Positions 8,424-17,679 of a DNA stretch of 44,164 bases are shown here, piece by piece. The notes beneath the pieces are model-generated. The model made no database searches. It was not told the origin of the DNA and saw nothing but the letters and a program-made list of their open reading frames with translations. The stretch's first letter is position 1. Every line of letters begins with the position of its first letter. The stretch covers positions 1 to 44,164 of the forward strand of contig NZ_JYJK01000133.1 in assembly GCF_003263785.1 (NCBI RefSeq), read 5' to 3'. This DNA is from Vibrio variabilis. GTDB lineage: Bacteria; Pseudomonadota; Gammaproteobacteria; Enterobacterales; Vibrionaceae. The translations under genes and the position numbers were made by a program.

Positions 8424-10198
8424 CTCGCAAGATGTTTAAACTGTAAGTCAACCAAGCGTCGATAAAGCTCACAGGTTTGCAGCAACGCATGATGATTGCC
8501 TTTGTCGACTAAACGGCCGTGATCCAATACAGCGATTTGATCGGCGTGTTGGATGGTAGAAAGGCGATGCGCGATGATGATGGTTGTTCTGCCTTGCATG
8601 AGTTCCTCAAGCGCTTGCTGAACATGGTGTTCGCTTTCACTGTCTAGGGCGCTGGTGGCTTCATCGAGTAATAAGATCTTAGGATCTTTTAGTATCGCTC
8701 TTGCAATGGCAATGCGCTGTCGCTGGCCGCCAGATAGGCGTACACCGCGCTCTCCTAGAAAGCTTTGATAACCTTCGGGTAAATTCATAATAAAATCGTG
8801 AGCATGAGCTTTCTTTGCTGCTTCAATCACTTCTACATCAGTGGCGTTCGGATTGCCGTAGCGAATGTTGTGGAACACGTCATTACTGAAAAGAGCGGGC
8901 TGCTGAGGAACCAATGCCATTTGCTTGCGAAGTTCATGAGGATCAAAGCGTCGAATATCGATACCACCTAGGGTAATTTGCCCTGCTTCAGGGTCGTAAA
9001 ATCGCTGCATCAGCTCGAACAAGGTGGTTTTACCTGCGCCAGAAGGCCCCACCAGAGCCAAAACCTTGCCTTCTTCGGCCACCAAATCCAGTGACTGCAC
9101 TGCTGCCTGTGAGGGCCTAGAAGGGTAGTGGAACATGACATTGCAAAACGCGACTTCTGGTTTTAGTTCGTTTGGTGAGACTAAGTCTTCGGTTGGGGCG
9201 GTAATACGACTTTCGACTTGTAAAATCTCGACCAATCTTTCCGTGGCGCCCGCTGCACGTTGCAACTCACCCATCACTTCTGAAATGGTGGCAAGGGATG
9301 AAGCCACCATGATGGCGTAAAACACAAACGCACCAAGATCGCCTGCCGACATCACACCGTTAATCACATCACTGCCGCCCACCCAGAGCATGCCTGCGAT
9401 AGCACTAAACACGATCACAATCACGCCCGAGATTAAGATTGCGCGCTGTTTAACTCGGCGGCGACCTATGTCGTAAGCTCGCTCAACTTCGTGAGAAAAT
9501 GAAGCGCGTTCTTCCGCTTCGAAACTATAGCTTTGCACCGTCTTGATGTGCTCAATGGCTTCGCCAGCGTAGCTGCCTACATCTGCCATTGAGTCTTGGC
9601 TCTGTCTCGATAGCGCCCTAACGCGTCTGCCGTAAAATAGGATCGGTACTAGAATAAATGGCACCGATGCGAGCACGATTAGCGTCAGTTTAATATTGGT
9701 AGCAAAAAGCATAACGATAGCACCAATGCACATTAATGCGCTGCGCATCGCCATGGAAAACGAAGAACCAATAATGCTTTGCAGCAAAGTGGTGTCGGTT
9801 GTGATGCGAGACATGATGTCGCCGCTGCCATTGGTTTCAAAATAGCTTGGGTGCAGAGTAATGATGTGGTCAAACACCGCTTGGCGAATGTCGGCGCTGA
9901 CACGTTCACCAACAGAAGAGACTAAGTAGAAACGGAAAAACGTGCCGATAGAGATGCACAAGGTGATGAGGAGAATAAACTGAATCGCGCTTTGAAGATC
10001 GGCGAGTGATTGTTGAGTGAAACCCTGATCAATGAGAATGCGTACGCCGTGGCCAACCGAAAGGGTTAATCCAGCCGTGACAATGAGAGCCAGCAGTGCG
10101 GCGAACACTTTCATTCGATAAGGACGAATAAAGGCCAAAAGCTCAACTAAAATCCCCAAGTTTTTTCGTTGTTGTTTTGATTGGGAGGGTATTTGCAT
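8420..10198 (-). CDS. ABC exporter (fused membrane and ATPase domains, MsbA/multidrug type)
   Basis: 592 residues, the standard half-transporter length. Six transmembrane helices span ~30-310. The nucleotide-binding domain has Walker A GPSGAGKTT, a Q-loop (VPQQPALF), signature LSGGQRQRIAIARA, Walker B ILLLDEATSALD and the H-loop IAHRLST. It would work as a homodimer exporting a lipid, drug or peptide from the inner membrane; the substrate cannot be read from sequence. The N-terminus is soluble and basic. Its start codon is 126 bases from the end of the LysR gene at 10325, and it may follow that gene in one transcript. Confidence 0.9.
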   Translation of the reverse strand: MQIPSQSKQQRKNLGILVELLAFIRPYRMKVFAALLALIVTAGLTLSVGHGVRILIDQGFTQQSLADLQSAIQFILLITLCISIGTFFRFYLVSSVGERVSADIRQAVFDHIITLHPSYFETNGSGDIMSRITTDTTLLQSIIGSSFSMAMRSALMCIGAIVMLFATNIKLTLIVLASVPFILVPILFYGRRVRALSRQSQDSMADVGSYAGEAIEHIKTVQSYSFEAEERASFSHEVERAYDIGRRRVKQRAILISGVIVIVFSAIAGMLWVGGSDVINGVMSAGDLGAFVFYAIMVASSLATISEVMGELQRAAGATERLVEILQVESRITAPTEDLVSPNELKPEVAFCNVMFHYPSRPSQAAVQSLDLVAEEGKVLALVGPSGAGKTTLFELMQRFYDPEAGQITLGGIDIRRFDPHELRKQMALVPQQPALFSNDVFHNIRYGNPNATDVEVIEAAKKAHAHDFIMNLPEGYQSFLGERGVRLSGGQRQRIAIARAILKDPKILLLDEATSALDSESEHHVQQALEELMQGRTTIIIAHRLSTIQHADQIAVLDHGRLVDKGNHHALLQTCELYRRLVDLQFKHLAS

Positions 10199-10305
10199 GG
10201 CTTAGACCTTTTATTGAAATAAGTTTGGGTATAACACTTTGTAAATTATAGATACTTCAGTAACCTTCACTTCGATCTACGGTCACAGTTTTTGATCAAC
10301 ATGCA

Positions 10306-10318
10306 GTGACGCTGTCAC
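10306..10318. promoter_or_regulatory. Short dyad upstream of the ABC exporter
   Basis: GTGAC-GCT-GTCAC, 5-base arms, lies just after the LysR stop and 107 bases before the exporter start. It could be a weak hairpin or an operator. The rest of 10199-10324 shows nothing clear. Confidence 0.25.
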
Positions 10319-10324
10319 CTTTTG

Positions 10325-11226
10325 CTATTGCCAATGGTCATTGACAAACTGGTGCTTCTGTAAAACATTGACCAGCTCACTAAGTACCGGCCCGTTGGCA
10401 TGACGCCGAGAGACTAAGCAGCCGACTGTAGTCACCCAGCCACTTTTTTCATGTGCGACAGGAAGGGCAACCATGCGCTGTTCTTGTATGGGTTGTTTGA
10501 CCAACATTTCAGGTAAGTTTGACCAGCCGATACCCTGCAATACCATATCGACTAGGTTCTGATGAGTATTCGCGTACCAAACATTGGTGCTTATTCCATA
10601 GGTAAACCATAGCTCTTGTTTGTCGGAGCTACGATGTACACATTGGCGATACGCTTTGAGATCCGAGTCTTTAACGATGGGAAGCGTCGCGAGGGCGTGA
10701 TCGGGTGCGACAACGGTCAGAAAACGGGCTTGCCCCATGACAAAAAAATCCATATCGACACGCAGTTCTCCATCGGCATATACAATGCTATCTGCGCCAC
10801 CTCTTCTCTCACCAGTTTTTCCACATCAAACGTAGAAGCCGTGATGATTTCAAAGTTGGTAATGGGGTATTGGGTAGCGAGCGGCGTAAGAATCGACAAT
10901 AAAGCGGCGCTCACCAGGCTTTCGTCCACGGCAATGACGAGCTCGTGCTCATAGTCATTGGCCAATGAATCTACTTTTTGATCGAAATACTGCTGCTGAT
11001 GAAGAATAGAGCGAGCAATAGGCAGCAAAGCTTCACCACTCTCCGTCAACTCCGGCGTGTTTTTCTCACGACTGAATAAGGTTTGATTGATGGCAATTTC
11101 TAGATTTGAGATGGCTTGGCTTACGCCAGATTGGGCGCGATTAAGTTTGCGCGCTGCGGCCGAAAACGAACCGTACTCACAGACTGCGACAAAAACTTTG
11201 AGTTGTTCGAAACTGTACATCGTCAA
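10325..11226 (-). CDS. LysR-type regulator (frameshift near 10797)
   Basis: About 300 residues when repaired, the normal LTTR size. The N-terminal helix-turn-helix reads FEQLKVFVAVCEYGSFSAAARKLNRAQSGVSQAIS, here cited by its ends at residues 5-40. The effector domain continues to HQFVNDHWQ. The first frame ends at 10717 in out-of-frame sequence after REEVAQ. The second frame carries ADSIVYADGELRVDMDFFVMG and the remaining domain. Adding one C on the plus strand at 10797-10798 (GCC to GCCC) gives REEVGADSIVYADGEL and joins both parts. Divergent from the PACE efflux gene at 11355, with a T-N11-A operator between, so it is the likely regulator of that pump. Confidence 0.85.
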
Positions 11227-11254
11227 TCCTTAGTCACAAAATTGCACCCAAGGT

Positions 11255-11269
11255 ATCACGAAATGTGAT
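11255..11269. promoter_or_regulatory. LysR-type operator between LysR and PACE genes
   Basis: ATCAC-GAAAT-GTGAT is a perfect 5-5-5 dyad containing T-N11-A, the LTTR box pattern. It lies 29 bases from the LysR start and upstream of a possible PACE promoter (TTAACT near 11276 and GATAAT at 11300-11305). Roles in autoregulation and PACE activation are inferred. Confidence 0.65.
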
Positions 11270-11354
11270 GGTTGTTAACTTTCTATCTATTGCTGGTGGG
11301 ATAATTAGAGGCGAATTATCAACAAACCAAATAAAAACCAGTGAGGAGTTAACA

Positions 11355-11780
11355 ATGGGAGTGCTTGAGAGAGTCTTTCATTCAGTATTGTTTGAAGTAT
11401 TAGCCGTGAGCCTATCAATCGCGGGATTAGCAATATTTACCGACCATGACGTGGCGAGACTGTCAGGAACTATGATAGTCATAGCGACTATGGCCATGTG
11501 TTGGAATTATCTCTTCAATCTGATTTTCGATTATTTTGTCAAAGGTGAACGAGTAGAACGAACCGTGATGGTTCGCGTGGTTCACGTGCTACTGTTCGAA
11601 GCAGGACTGTTATTGGCAACGGTACCTGTGATGGCTGTGATGCTTGAAGTGAATTTATGGCAAGCCTTTATTATGGATATCGGCGTGACGATCTTCGTGA
11701 CCGTTTATGCGTTTGTCTACAACCTGACTTACGACCATGTTCGAGTGTGGGTAGTGAATCAGCGTCAGGCAGCGGCGTAA
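11355..11780 (+). CDS. PACE family efflux transporter
   Basis: 141 residues with four predicted transmembrane helices arranged as two bacterial transmembrane pairs: RVFHSVLFEVLAVSLSIAGLA and RVVHVLLFEAGLLLATVPVMA, each cited in part, repeat the R-x-x-H-x-x-x-F-E signature. The second helix of pair one holds CWNYLFNLIFDYF, the conserved W-N...N...D block of PACE proteins. The family exports chlorhexidine, acriflavine or polyamine-like substrates using proton exchange. The ATG at 11355 is preferred over the earlier in-frame ATG because GAGGAG lies just upstream and PACE proteins start immediately before the first helix. Divergent from the LysR gene, as is common for PACE genes. Confidence 0.88.
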   Translation: MGVLERVFHSVLFEVLAVSLSIAGLAIFTDHDVARLSGTMIVIATMAMCWNYLFNLIFDYFVKGERVERTVMVRVVHVLLFEAGLLLATVPVMAVMLEVNLWQAFIMDIGVTIFVTVYAFVYNLTYDHVRVWVVNQRQAAA

Positions 11781-11809
11781 TTAAGATTGAGCTGATTAAA
11801 ACAAATAAA

Positions 11810-11835
11810 AAGGGCAGACGTTATCGTCTGCCCTT
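11810..11835. terminator. Hairpin between PACE and GH3 genes
   Basis: AAGGGCAGACG and CGTCTGCCCTT form a perfect 11-bp stem with a TTAT loop. A-rich on the left and TT on the right, it can act for both convergent genes. Confidence 0.85.
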
Positions 11836-11870
11836 GTCTATTTCTTAGTGAATACTGTCGTTCTTAAGGC

Positions 11871-14645
11871 TTAAACCTGCTTGAAGGTTAGGCGGTGCAG
11901 GGTGAGGCCTGGCTTCACAAACGACACGTCCAACTCGTACCAGCCAGTTTGAAGCTCGACAATGAGGCCTTCAACGTCGACAGCCTTGCCTTCTGTACCA
12001 TTCGTAGACAGTGACATACTGTATTCGCCATTGAGGTGCAAGCTACAGGATGATTGAGCGAGCTCATTGCGGTCATAACTGGCGTTCATACTGACTTGGT
12101 ATTGGCCAGCTTTTGTAACGTGAAGGGTGACATTAGTATCAACCTTAGTCTCAAGAATCACTGGTTCCTCAATGGCAAGAGCACAACCCATTGGTTGCTC
12201 TTCATGCGCGTTGAACGGCTTAATAGGGTTATAGCGAACTAGCGGACGTTGCATCGCCGGTGTATTCAAGATAAATCGGCAGATGTTCATAGCGCTGCGC
12301 TGTAATTCGCCAAGCGTCAGCCGACCCGCTTCTAGTGAGCTAAGTGTGTCATCATCCATCGCGTTGCGCTCGGCACCATCATTGTCGACCACCATATATA
12401 GGTCGTTCTGGGCGCGAACCATGTAGGAGGTATAGGTTTTAGACTCTTCACCGCCGGTGACTGGGTGGTTCATTTTCGCCCACCAGTCAGACATGACAAT
12501 ACCATCAAATCCCCACTCGCCGCGAAGAATGGTGGTATTAAGGTCGTAATTTGATGCGCCCCAATGACCATTGATTGGGTTGTAAGAGGTCATTATTGTT
12601 GTCGCGCCACCTTTTTTCACCGCAAGCTCAAATGGCTTAATGTGTACTTCGCGAAGAGCACGTTCAGACATGACGGCATCGACAAAGAAGCGTGAGGTTT
12701 CCTGATCGTTGGCCGCAAAGTGCTTTATCGTGCCTGATACGCCAGCGCTCTTGAGGCCGCCAACTTGTGCTGCTGCCATTAAACCGGTTAGTAGCGGATC
12801 CTCAGAGAAGTACTCGAAGTTGCGTCCGTTGAGTGGGTGGCGGTGAATATTGATACCTGGACCAAGCAATGTATCAATTTGGTAGCTCTGTAACTCACCA
12901 CCCACTAAGTAGAATAAATGCTCATTAAGCTCTGTGTTCCAGGTACAGCCAAGCAGTGTACCAATAGGCACCTGCGTCGCTTTATGGCCGCTGTCCATGC
13001 GAATGCCCGACGGGCCATCTGCTGCTGCGGCAACAGGAATACCAAGATCAAACAAAGCATCACTCACACCACCAAATGCCGCTGCGGTACCTGGAGTCAC
13101 TTTGGGGCTACACATACCTTCGCCACGCACGATAGTTGCCAGCATGGATGGGCTAAACTGGGCAACAAACTCTCTCAGTGAGGCTTGGCCGTTTGCTACG
13201 TGCTGTAATTTAATCCCTTTATCACCGGTAAGCTCAATTGTCTCTGGTAGGCGAGATTCAATGCGCGCTTGCATATCGACGCTTCGAGTTGGTACCGATT
13301 CGTGCTCAATAGAGAAACGGCCATCTTGTGAAGTTTGGGCAGGTTTAATACGCTGGAATGACTCAACTGGCGCTGCCGATTCAGAGAGTTGCTCAATGAC
13401 TTGCAGTGTATCGATGTTCAATGGCGCATCAATTAATGTGGCCTCTCGCACACTGCCGCCGAGATAGAAATCATAACGGCCGGCTTCAAGCACGTAGCAA
13501 GACTTATAACCCGTAACCCCTGAGTCATCATAAGAAGCCAGCACCTCGAGTGGTACAACGACACGAACGAGCTCAGACTCATTGGGCGCAAGCATGCGAG
13601 TTTTACCAAAACCAGCTAGGCTACGGGCTGGTTTGCCAAGCTTGCCTTGCGGCGCTTCGACATACAACTGCACAACTTCTTTGCCACTGTATTGTTTACC
13701 AGTGTTGGTGACTTCTATGTGAAAGTGCACGGCACGGGTGTTGCCGTGCCCTTCGATAGAGTGAGAAATGAGTTTGCGTTCAAACTGGGTATAGCTTAAA
13801 CCTTCACCAAACGCATAACGAACAGCTTCTGGTTTGAAAGTAGCGAAGTAGCGATAACCTAAATAGATATCTTCTTGATAGAGGTTTTTGTCTTTGTTGC
13901 CAAAGTTAGCATGAGACGGGTAATCACTAAGCTCATAAGCGATAGTGTCTGCCAGCTTTCCGCTTGGTGACAGGTCGCCAGAAAGAACATCGGCAAGGGC
14001 GTGGCCACCTTCCATCCCGGCTGCCCAGCTGTATAGAACGGCCTTAATGGATTCTGGTTTGCTGACGGACTCCATCCAAGACATGTCAACAATGTTAGTC
14101 ACGTTGAGGATCACAACCACGGAGTCGAACTGCTCACAAACTTGGCAAAGCATTCGATGCTCAGTATCTGTGAGTCGATAGCTGCCTGCCTCATCTGCGT
14201 TATCTTGGTCTTCACCTGCCGTGCGGCCGATAAACACAAGCGCATGGTCGCTTTTCTGACTGGCTTGTTTGACGGTTTCACCGTCTAGCGGCATTTCTTT
14301 TTGGAACCAAGGTTCCGCCGCCCAACCGCCACCACCATCATCAAATGGGTGCTGTTCTAGCCAGTTTTGATAGACGCTCACCAACTCGTGGTTCACTTCA
14401 ATACTTGGGTGAGCGTCTAGCCCTTCAAGCGCATTGACTGAGTACGGGACGTTTACTGCTCCTCCTGAGCCTGTTCCGCTGCGTACGGTATCGATTTGGC
14501 AACGGCCAAAAAGCGAGACACGACTGCCAGTGTGCAGGGGTAGCGTGTTGTCGATGTTTTCCAATAAAACAATGCCTTCAGCGGCGGCTTGGCGGCTGAC
14601 AGGCGCAAGGGCTTGCCTTGCTAATTCAATGCTTGTGAAGGGCAT
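11871..14645 (-). CDS. GH3 beta-glucosidase with reversed domain order
   Basis: 924 residues. In most GH3 enzymes the TIM barrel comes first; here the alpha/beta sandwich (residues ~1-270; ENIDNTLPLHTGSRVSLFGR, KLADTIAYELSDYP) and a fibronectin III-like domain (~300-410) come first, and the barrel follows (~490-800). The barrel carries DGPSGIRM, LGPGINIHRHPLNGRNFEYF split by motif, KHFAANDQE and the nucleophile D720 in GIVMSDWW. A C-terminal jelly-roll-like domain (~815-924) follows. The reversed order is known in a few beta-glucosidases such as those of Butyrivibrio and Ruminococcus. No signal peptide, so it probably hydrolyses imported beta-glucan oligosaccharides in the cytoplasm. The upstream gene at 14704-15471 is co-directional with a 58-base gap. 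Confidence 0.9.
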   Translation of the reverse strand: MPFTSIELARQALAPVSRQAAAEGIVLLENIDNTLPLHTGSRVSLFGRCQIDTVRSGTGSGGAVNVPYSVNALEGLDAHPSIEVNHELVSVYQNWLEQHPFDDGGGGWAAEPWFQKEMPLDGETVKQASQKSDHALVFIGRTAGEDQDNADEAGSYRLTDTEHRMLCQVCEQFDSVVVILNVTNIVDMSWMESVSKPESIKAVLYSWAAGMEGGHALADVLSGDLSPSGKLADTIAYELSDYPSHANFGNKDKNLYQEDIYLGYRYFATFKPEAVRYAFGEGLSYTQFERKLISHSIEGHGNTRAVHFHIEVTNTGKQYSGKEVVQLYVEAPQGKLGKPARSLAGFGKTRMLAPNESELVRVVVPLEVLASYDDSGVTGYKSCYVLEAGRYDFYLGGSVREATLIDAPLNIDTLQVIEQLSESAAPVESFQRIKPAQTSQDGRFSIEHESVPTRSVDMQARIESRLPETIELTGDKGIKLQHVANGQASLREFVAQFSPSMLATIVRGEGMCSPKVTPGTAAAFGGVSDALFDLGIPVAAAADGPSGIRMDSGHKATQVPIGTLLGCTWNTELNEHLFYLVGGELQSYQIDTLLGPGINIHRHPLNGRNFEYFSEDPLLTGLMAAAQVGGLKSAGVSGTIKHFAANDQETSRFFVDAVMSERALREVHIKPFELAVKKGGATTIMTSYNPINGHWGASNYDLNTTILRGEWGFDGIVMSDWWAKMNHPVTGGEESKTYTSYMVRAQNDLYMVVDNDGAERNAMDDDTLSSLEAGRLTLGELQRSAMNICRFILNTPAMQRPLVRYNPIKPFNAHEEQPMGCALAIEEPVILETKVDTNVTLHVTKAGQYQVSMNASYDRNELAQSSCSLHLNGEYSMSLSTNGTEGKAVDVEGLIVELQTGWYELDVSFVKPGLTLHRLTFKQV

Positions 14646-14703
14646 AATTGGGTTCCAGTTCCTGTTATTTTCTATCGTTTTTGGGAGCTTAGATGACTAA
14701 GAA

Positions 14704-15471
14704 TTAGATAAATGGGTTGTTCAGTTCAAGTCGCTCTCGCTGCTCAATCTTCAAGGTGCTCTCGATGTCTGAAAAGTATCGCTGATAGAGCGTTTCATAG
14801 TCGCCCGTTTCAAGTACGATTTCACAGCCAAGTTGGAGACGTTTCGCTAGCTCTGGGTTGTCTGCATTGACGTAGAACACCAAAGGGAAGGGATATTCGA
14901 TCATCACCCCACCCACTAGGCTTACTGGGTATTGGTTGGCAACGCGACTCTCAAATACTTCAAGTGCTTCATTCGCGCCAAAACAAACAAAGTCGAACTC
15001 GCCGTTAGTTAAGCGCTGAAATAAGCCATCAAAGTTGCCGCGCTCTACAACAGTAAAGCCGTTGCGTCGAAACAGCTCGGCATCAACCCATGTTTCGGGT
15101 ACGCCTACGCTTTTATTTTTAATCGTTTCTGCAGATGAGAATTCATTCAGCTTATCATCACGTGCAAATAGAATACGCTGCCCCAAAAGTTGCTTGGTGA
15201 CTGACAGCGCAAGCTCGATAAAGCGCTTGCCAGCAAATTTAGCATTGCCTTTTACTGTGACGAGTACATCGCTACCGTTATCGAGAACAGCGCCTTCATC
15301 CTTAGCTGAAGGTAAGTCGGTGCGATCGTCAATGATACTGACGTCGCCATGGCTTTCTGCGGTCACAGAGAGCAGTAGATTGAGCACATCAAGCTCAAAT
15401 TGTTGACGATACGCAGACTTGTTTCCGTTCCAAAAACGTACCGAATTAATCGTTGTCACATTGATCACCAA
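14704..15471 (-). CDS. SBP_bac_3-like protein without signal peptide
   Basis: About 255 residues. The fold resembles a family 3 solute-binding domain (VRFWNGNKSAYRQQFELDVL, GVPETWVDAELFRRNGFTVV, EFDFVCFGANEALEVFE, YPFPLVFYVNADNPELA). Related Vibrio proteins are usually exported, and the mature parts start close to the N-terminus seen here. This one lacks a signal peptide: the frame starts at a TTG or GTG directly inside a regulatory-looking element (15463-15486). It may be N-terminally truncated, start at another codon, or act as a cytoplasmic sensor. It is the first gene of a likely operon with GH3, so a role in sensing beta-glucan products is possible but unproven. Confidence 0.6.
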   Translation of the reverse strand: MVINVTTINSVRFWNGNKSAYRQQFELDVLNLLLSVTAESHGDVSIIDDRTDLPSAKDEGAVLDNGSDVLVTVKGNAKFAGKRFIELALSVTKQLLGQRILFARDDKLNEFSSAETIKNKSVGVPETWVDAELFRRNGFTVVERGNFDGLFQRLTNGEFDFVCFGANEALEVFESRVANQYPVSLVGGVMIEYPFPLVFYVNADNPELAKRLQLGCEIVLETGDYETLYQRYFSDIESTLKIEQRERLELNNPFI

Positions 15472-15486
15472 AAAGTAAGCGGTTTC
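15463..15486 (-). promoter_or_regulatory. Degenerate copy of the LacI operator plus TGGTGA element
   Basis: On the minus strand GAAACCGCTTAC is followed by TTTTTGGTGATC. It matches the element at 36819-36842 at 20 of 24 positions; one central G of the operator is changed to C. It overlaps the apparent start of the SBP-like gene heading the GH3 operon. Confidence 0.5.
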
Positions 15487-15892
15487 TTTTGGATGATATC
15501 AGTTTGGAAAAATGGTGATAGTGAGCAGATCACATAACGGATTAATAGTTTGTTTTAGTATCATAAGTTACTGTTATTAAAATAATAATGAATCATTATG
15601 AGTTTAAAATTCACCCACTTATGCATGGTGTTTGTTAGCGATAATGCCGTGATCCGAATGTTAATCTGAGTTACAAAGTTGCTGAGATCACATTTCTAGA
15701 AAGAGACAATTTTAACAGCTTGATGTGCGCTAATTCATTGAATTTTAAGAGTAATATCTTTGACCTCCGTTCGGTGTATTATTAACAATTGCCAATAACT
15801 TATTGTTTTTTATAGGTTTTATTTATTGTGATCGACGCGGGCTTTTTAGGGAACGTTTTTGTTATCGAGCAATGGATTGCTTAGCATCTTGA
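15487..15892. other. AT-rich divergent intergenic region
   Basis: No gene is seen. A strong CRP right half (GAGATCACATTT near 15687-15698) and a left half (TTGTGATCGA near 15827-15836) suggest CRP input to the importer operon, but no complete two-arm CRP site is present. The centre is very AT-rich, as expected for promoter DNA. Confidence 0.4.
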
Positions 15893-15904
15893 GAAAGCGC
15901 TTTC
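15893..15904. promoter_or_regulatory. LacI operator of the importer operon
   Basis: GAAAGCGCTTTC, a perfect 12-base palindrome, 82 bases upstream of the SBP start codon. It fits the GWAAGCGCTTWC pattern shared by nine intergenic sites in this window. Confidence 0.85.
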
Positions 15905-15920
15905 ATGAAGTGTTACCCCC

Positions 15921-15935
15921 GAACTGATTCAGTTC
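15921..15935. promoter_or_regulatory. Perfect 15-base palindrome before the importer SBP gene
   Basis: GAACTGATTCAGTTC has 7-base arms around one T. It begins 16 bases after the LacI operator and ends 51 bases before the start codon, so it is probably in the 5' leader. It may be a second operator or a short RNA hairpin. Confidence 0.5.
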
Positions 15936-15986
15936 CACTTAAATTGAAAATCGCTCGACCCAAAAACAAAACTAAAGGACAAAGTG

Positions 15987-17629
15987 ATGCAAAAGAAAAC
16001 ATTTATCGCCTCAGTGATTTGTGGTGCATTGTTTGCTGGTAGTGCAGTGACTGCACAAGCGGAAGAGATTAAACAAGGGGGCACACTGACGGTGCCAATC
16101 ATCAACACAGGCTTCGTTGATAACTTTAACCCATACACAGTGAAAGACATTTATAACGGTACGATGTTTGAGCCGTTAATGGTTTTCAACAACATGACAG
16201 GTGAGACGCACTGGCGTTTGGCGGAGTCGGCAGACTACTCAGATGATCTAAAAACCATCACTATTAAACTGCGAGAGGGCCTTAAATGGTCAGACGGTAG
16301 CCCGCTAACGGCTGAAGACGTGGCATTTAGTTTCGAAATGACGAAGAAAGCGCCGGCATTCGACCTTAAAGGTATTTGGTCTGGCGGCAACCTACAAGGT
16401 ATCGACGTTGTTGATGCTCGTACAGTTAAGCTAAACCTAGCAGAAGCCGACTCTACGTTCCTATGGAACCTTGCGGATTACCATATTGTTCCTAAGAAAG
16501 TTTGGAGCAAGGCAGAAGACCTAACGACCTTTACTAACCCAAATCCAATTGGTAGCGTCCAATGACAACGGTGAAGTATCTGAAGCCTCAACAAATGGAG
16601 CTTTGCCGCAACGAGAACTACTACCTAGATAACCGTCCTTACCTAGATTGTATGACGTTCCGTTCGTACAATGATAACTCGCAAATTCAACCTGCACTTA
16701 TCAAAGGCGAAATCGACTGGGGTTCAAACTTTATTGCTGATATCGAAAGTACTTTCGTGAAGCAAAACCCTGAAAACCACCACTTCTGGTACCCAGCGAA
16801 CGATGCGATTCACCTATATGTGAACACAAAAGAAGCACCATTTGATGACATCCGTGTTCGTCAGGCTCTTTCTATGGCACTTGACCGTGAAATGATCGTT
16901 GATATCGCGGCTTACGGCTACCCAACAGTGAACTACAATGCGGGTGGTATTGCTGAGCTTTACAAAGCAAACATCGACCAAGGTGTGACTGACAAGTACC
17001 GTAACCTAACGACATACAGCCCAGAAGAAGCGAAAAAGCTACTCGATGAAGCGGGTCTGAAAGACGTGGATGGTGACGGCTACCGTGATATGCCAAACGG
17101 TGACAAGTTCACCTTTGACATTGAAGTGGTTAACGGTTGGACAGACTGGATCCAAGTGGTTCAAATGGCGACTGAGTTCTTTGACGAAGTTGGCGTAAAA
17201 GCGAACGTTAAAACGGTTGACTGGGCGGTTTACGACAAGAACCTAAAAGACAGCAACTACAAGATGTCTATCAACTGGTCGATGGTATCGACTAACCCAA
17301 TCCTAGCGTATCAAGCTTACTTCTCATCTGCGTATGTAGGTAAGATTTGGCATGCTGGTCACGGTGTAAATAGCCCAGAAATCGATGCGCTAATTAACAG
17401 CTTCGGTAAGACGGGTGACAAAGTGAAGCAGCAAGAGATCATCTCGCAGCTGCAAGAGTTCACAGCGCAAAACTTACCGTTTATCCCGCTGTTCTCTAAC
17501 GCGACTTGGTTCCAGTACAACACTAAGAAAATTGTTGGTTGGCCAAGTGAAGAAAACCCATACATTCAACCTGTATTTTACGATGGTGGTAAGCGAGTCA
17601 TTATCCTAAATAACTTGCACCTTAAGTAA
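15987..17629 (+). CDS. Family 5 solute-binding protein for oligosaccharides (frameshift near 16557)
   Basis: About 548 residues when repaired. A signal peptide (MQKKTFIASVICGALFAGSA, cleavage near AQA-EE) is followed by an OppA/DppA-type SBP_bac_5 domain (LREGLKWSDGSPLTAEDVAFSFE, cited in part; VRQALSMALDREMI; QAYFSSAYVGKIW). ATG 15987 is preferred over GTG 15984; AAAGGA lies upstream. The first frame stops in NPNPIGSVQ and the second frame opens at PMTTVKYL. Restoring one G at 16557 gives NPIGSGPMTTVKYL, the expected SBP sequence. Although the family is named for peptides, members of this type bind cello-, chito- or laminari-oligosaccharides in Vibrio and Thermotoga. The neighbouring phosphorylase and glucanases point to beta-glucan oligosaccharides. 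Confidence 0.87.
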
Positions 17630-17640
17630 CTCGTAACATT

Positions 17641-17662
17641 TGGGGTCTCGCCTGAGACCCCA
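17641..17662 (+). promoter_or_regulatory. Intercistronic stem-loop between SBP and permease genes
   Basis: TGGGGTCTC and GAGACCCCA form a perfect 9-bp stem with a GCCT loop, 11 bases after the SBP stop and with no T-run. Such hairpins commonly protect upstream mRNA or partly stop transcription, giving more binding protein than permease. That role is inferred. Confidence 0.65.
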
Positions 17663-17679
17663 CATTAAAAGGTATTGCT

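Noticed and set aside
15500..15540. Complete CRP site near the GH3/importer divergent region
   Set aside because: GTGA and TCAC arms at 15520-15532 are separated by five bases, not six, and the flanks are poor.
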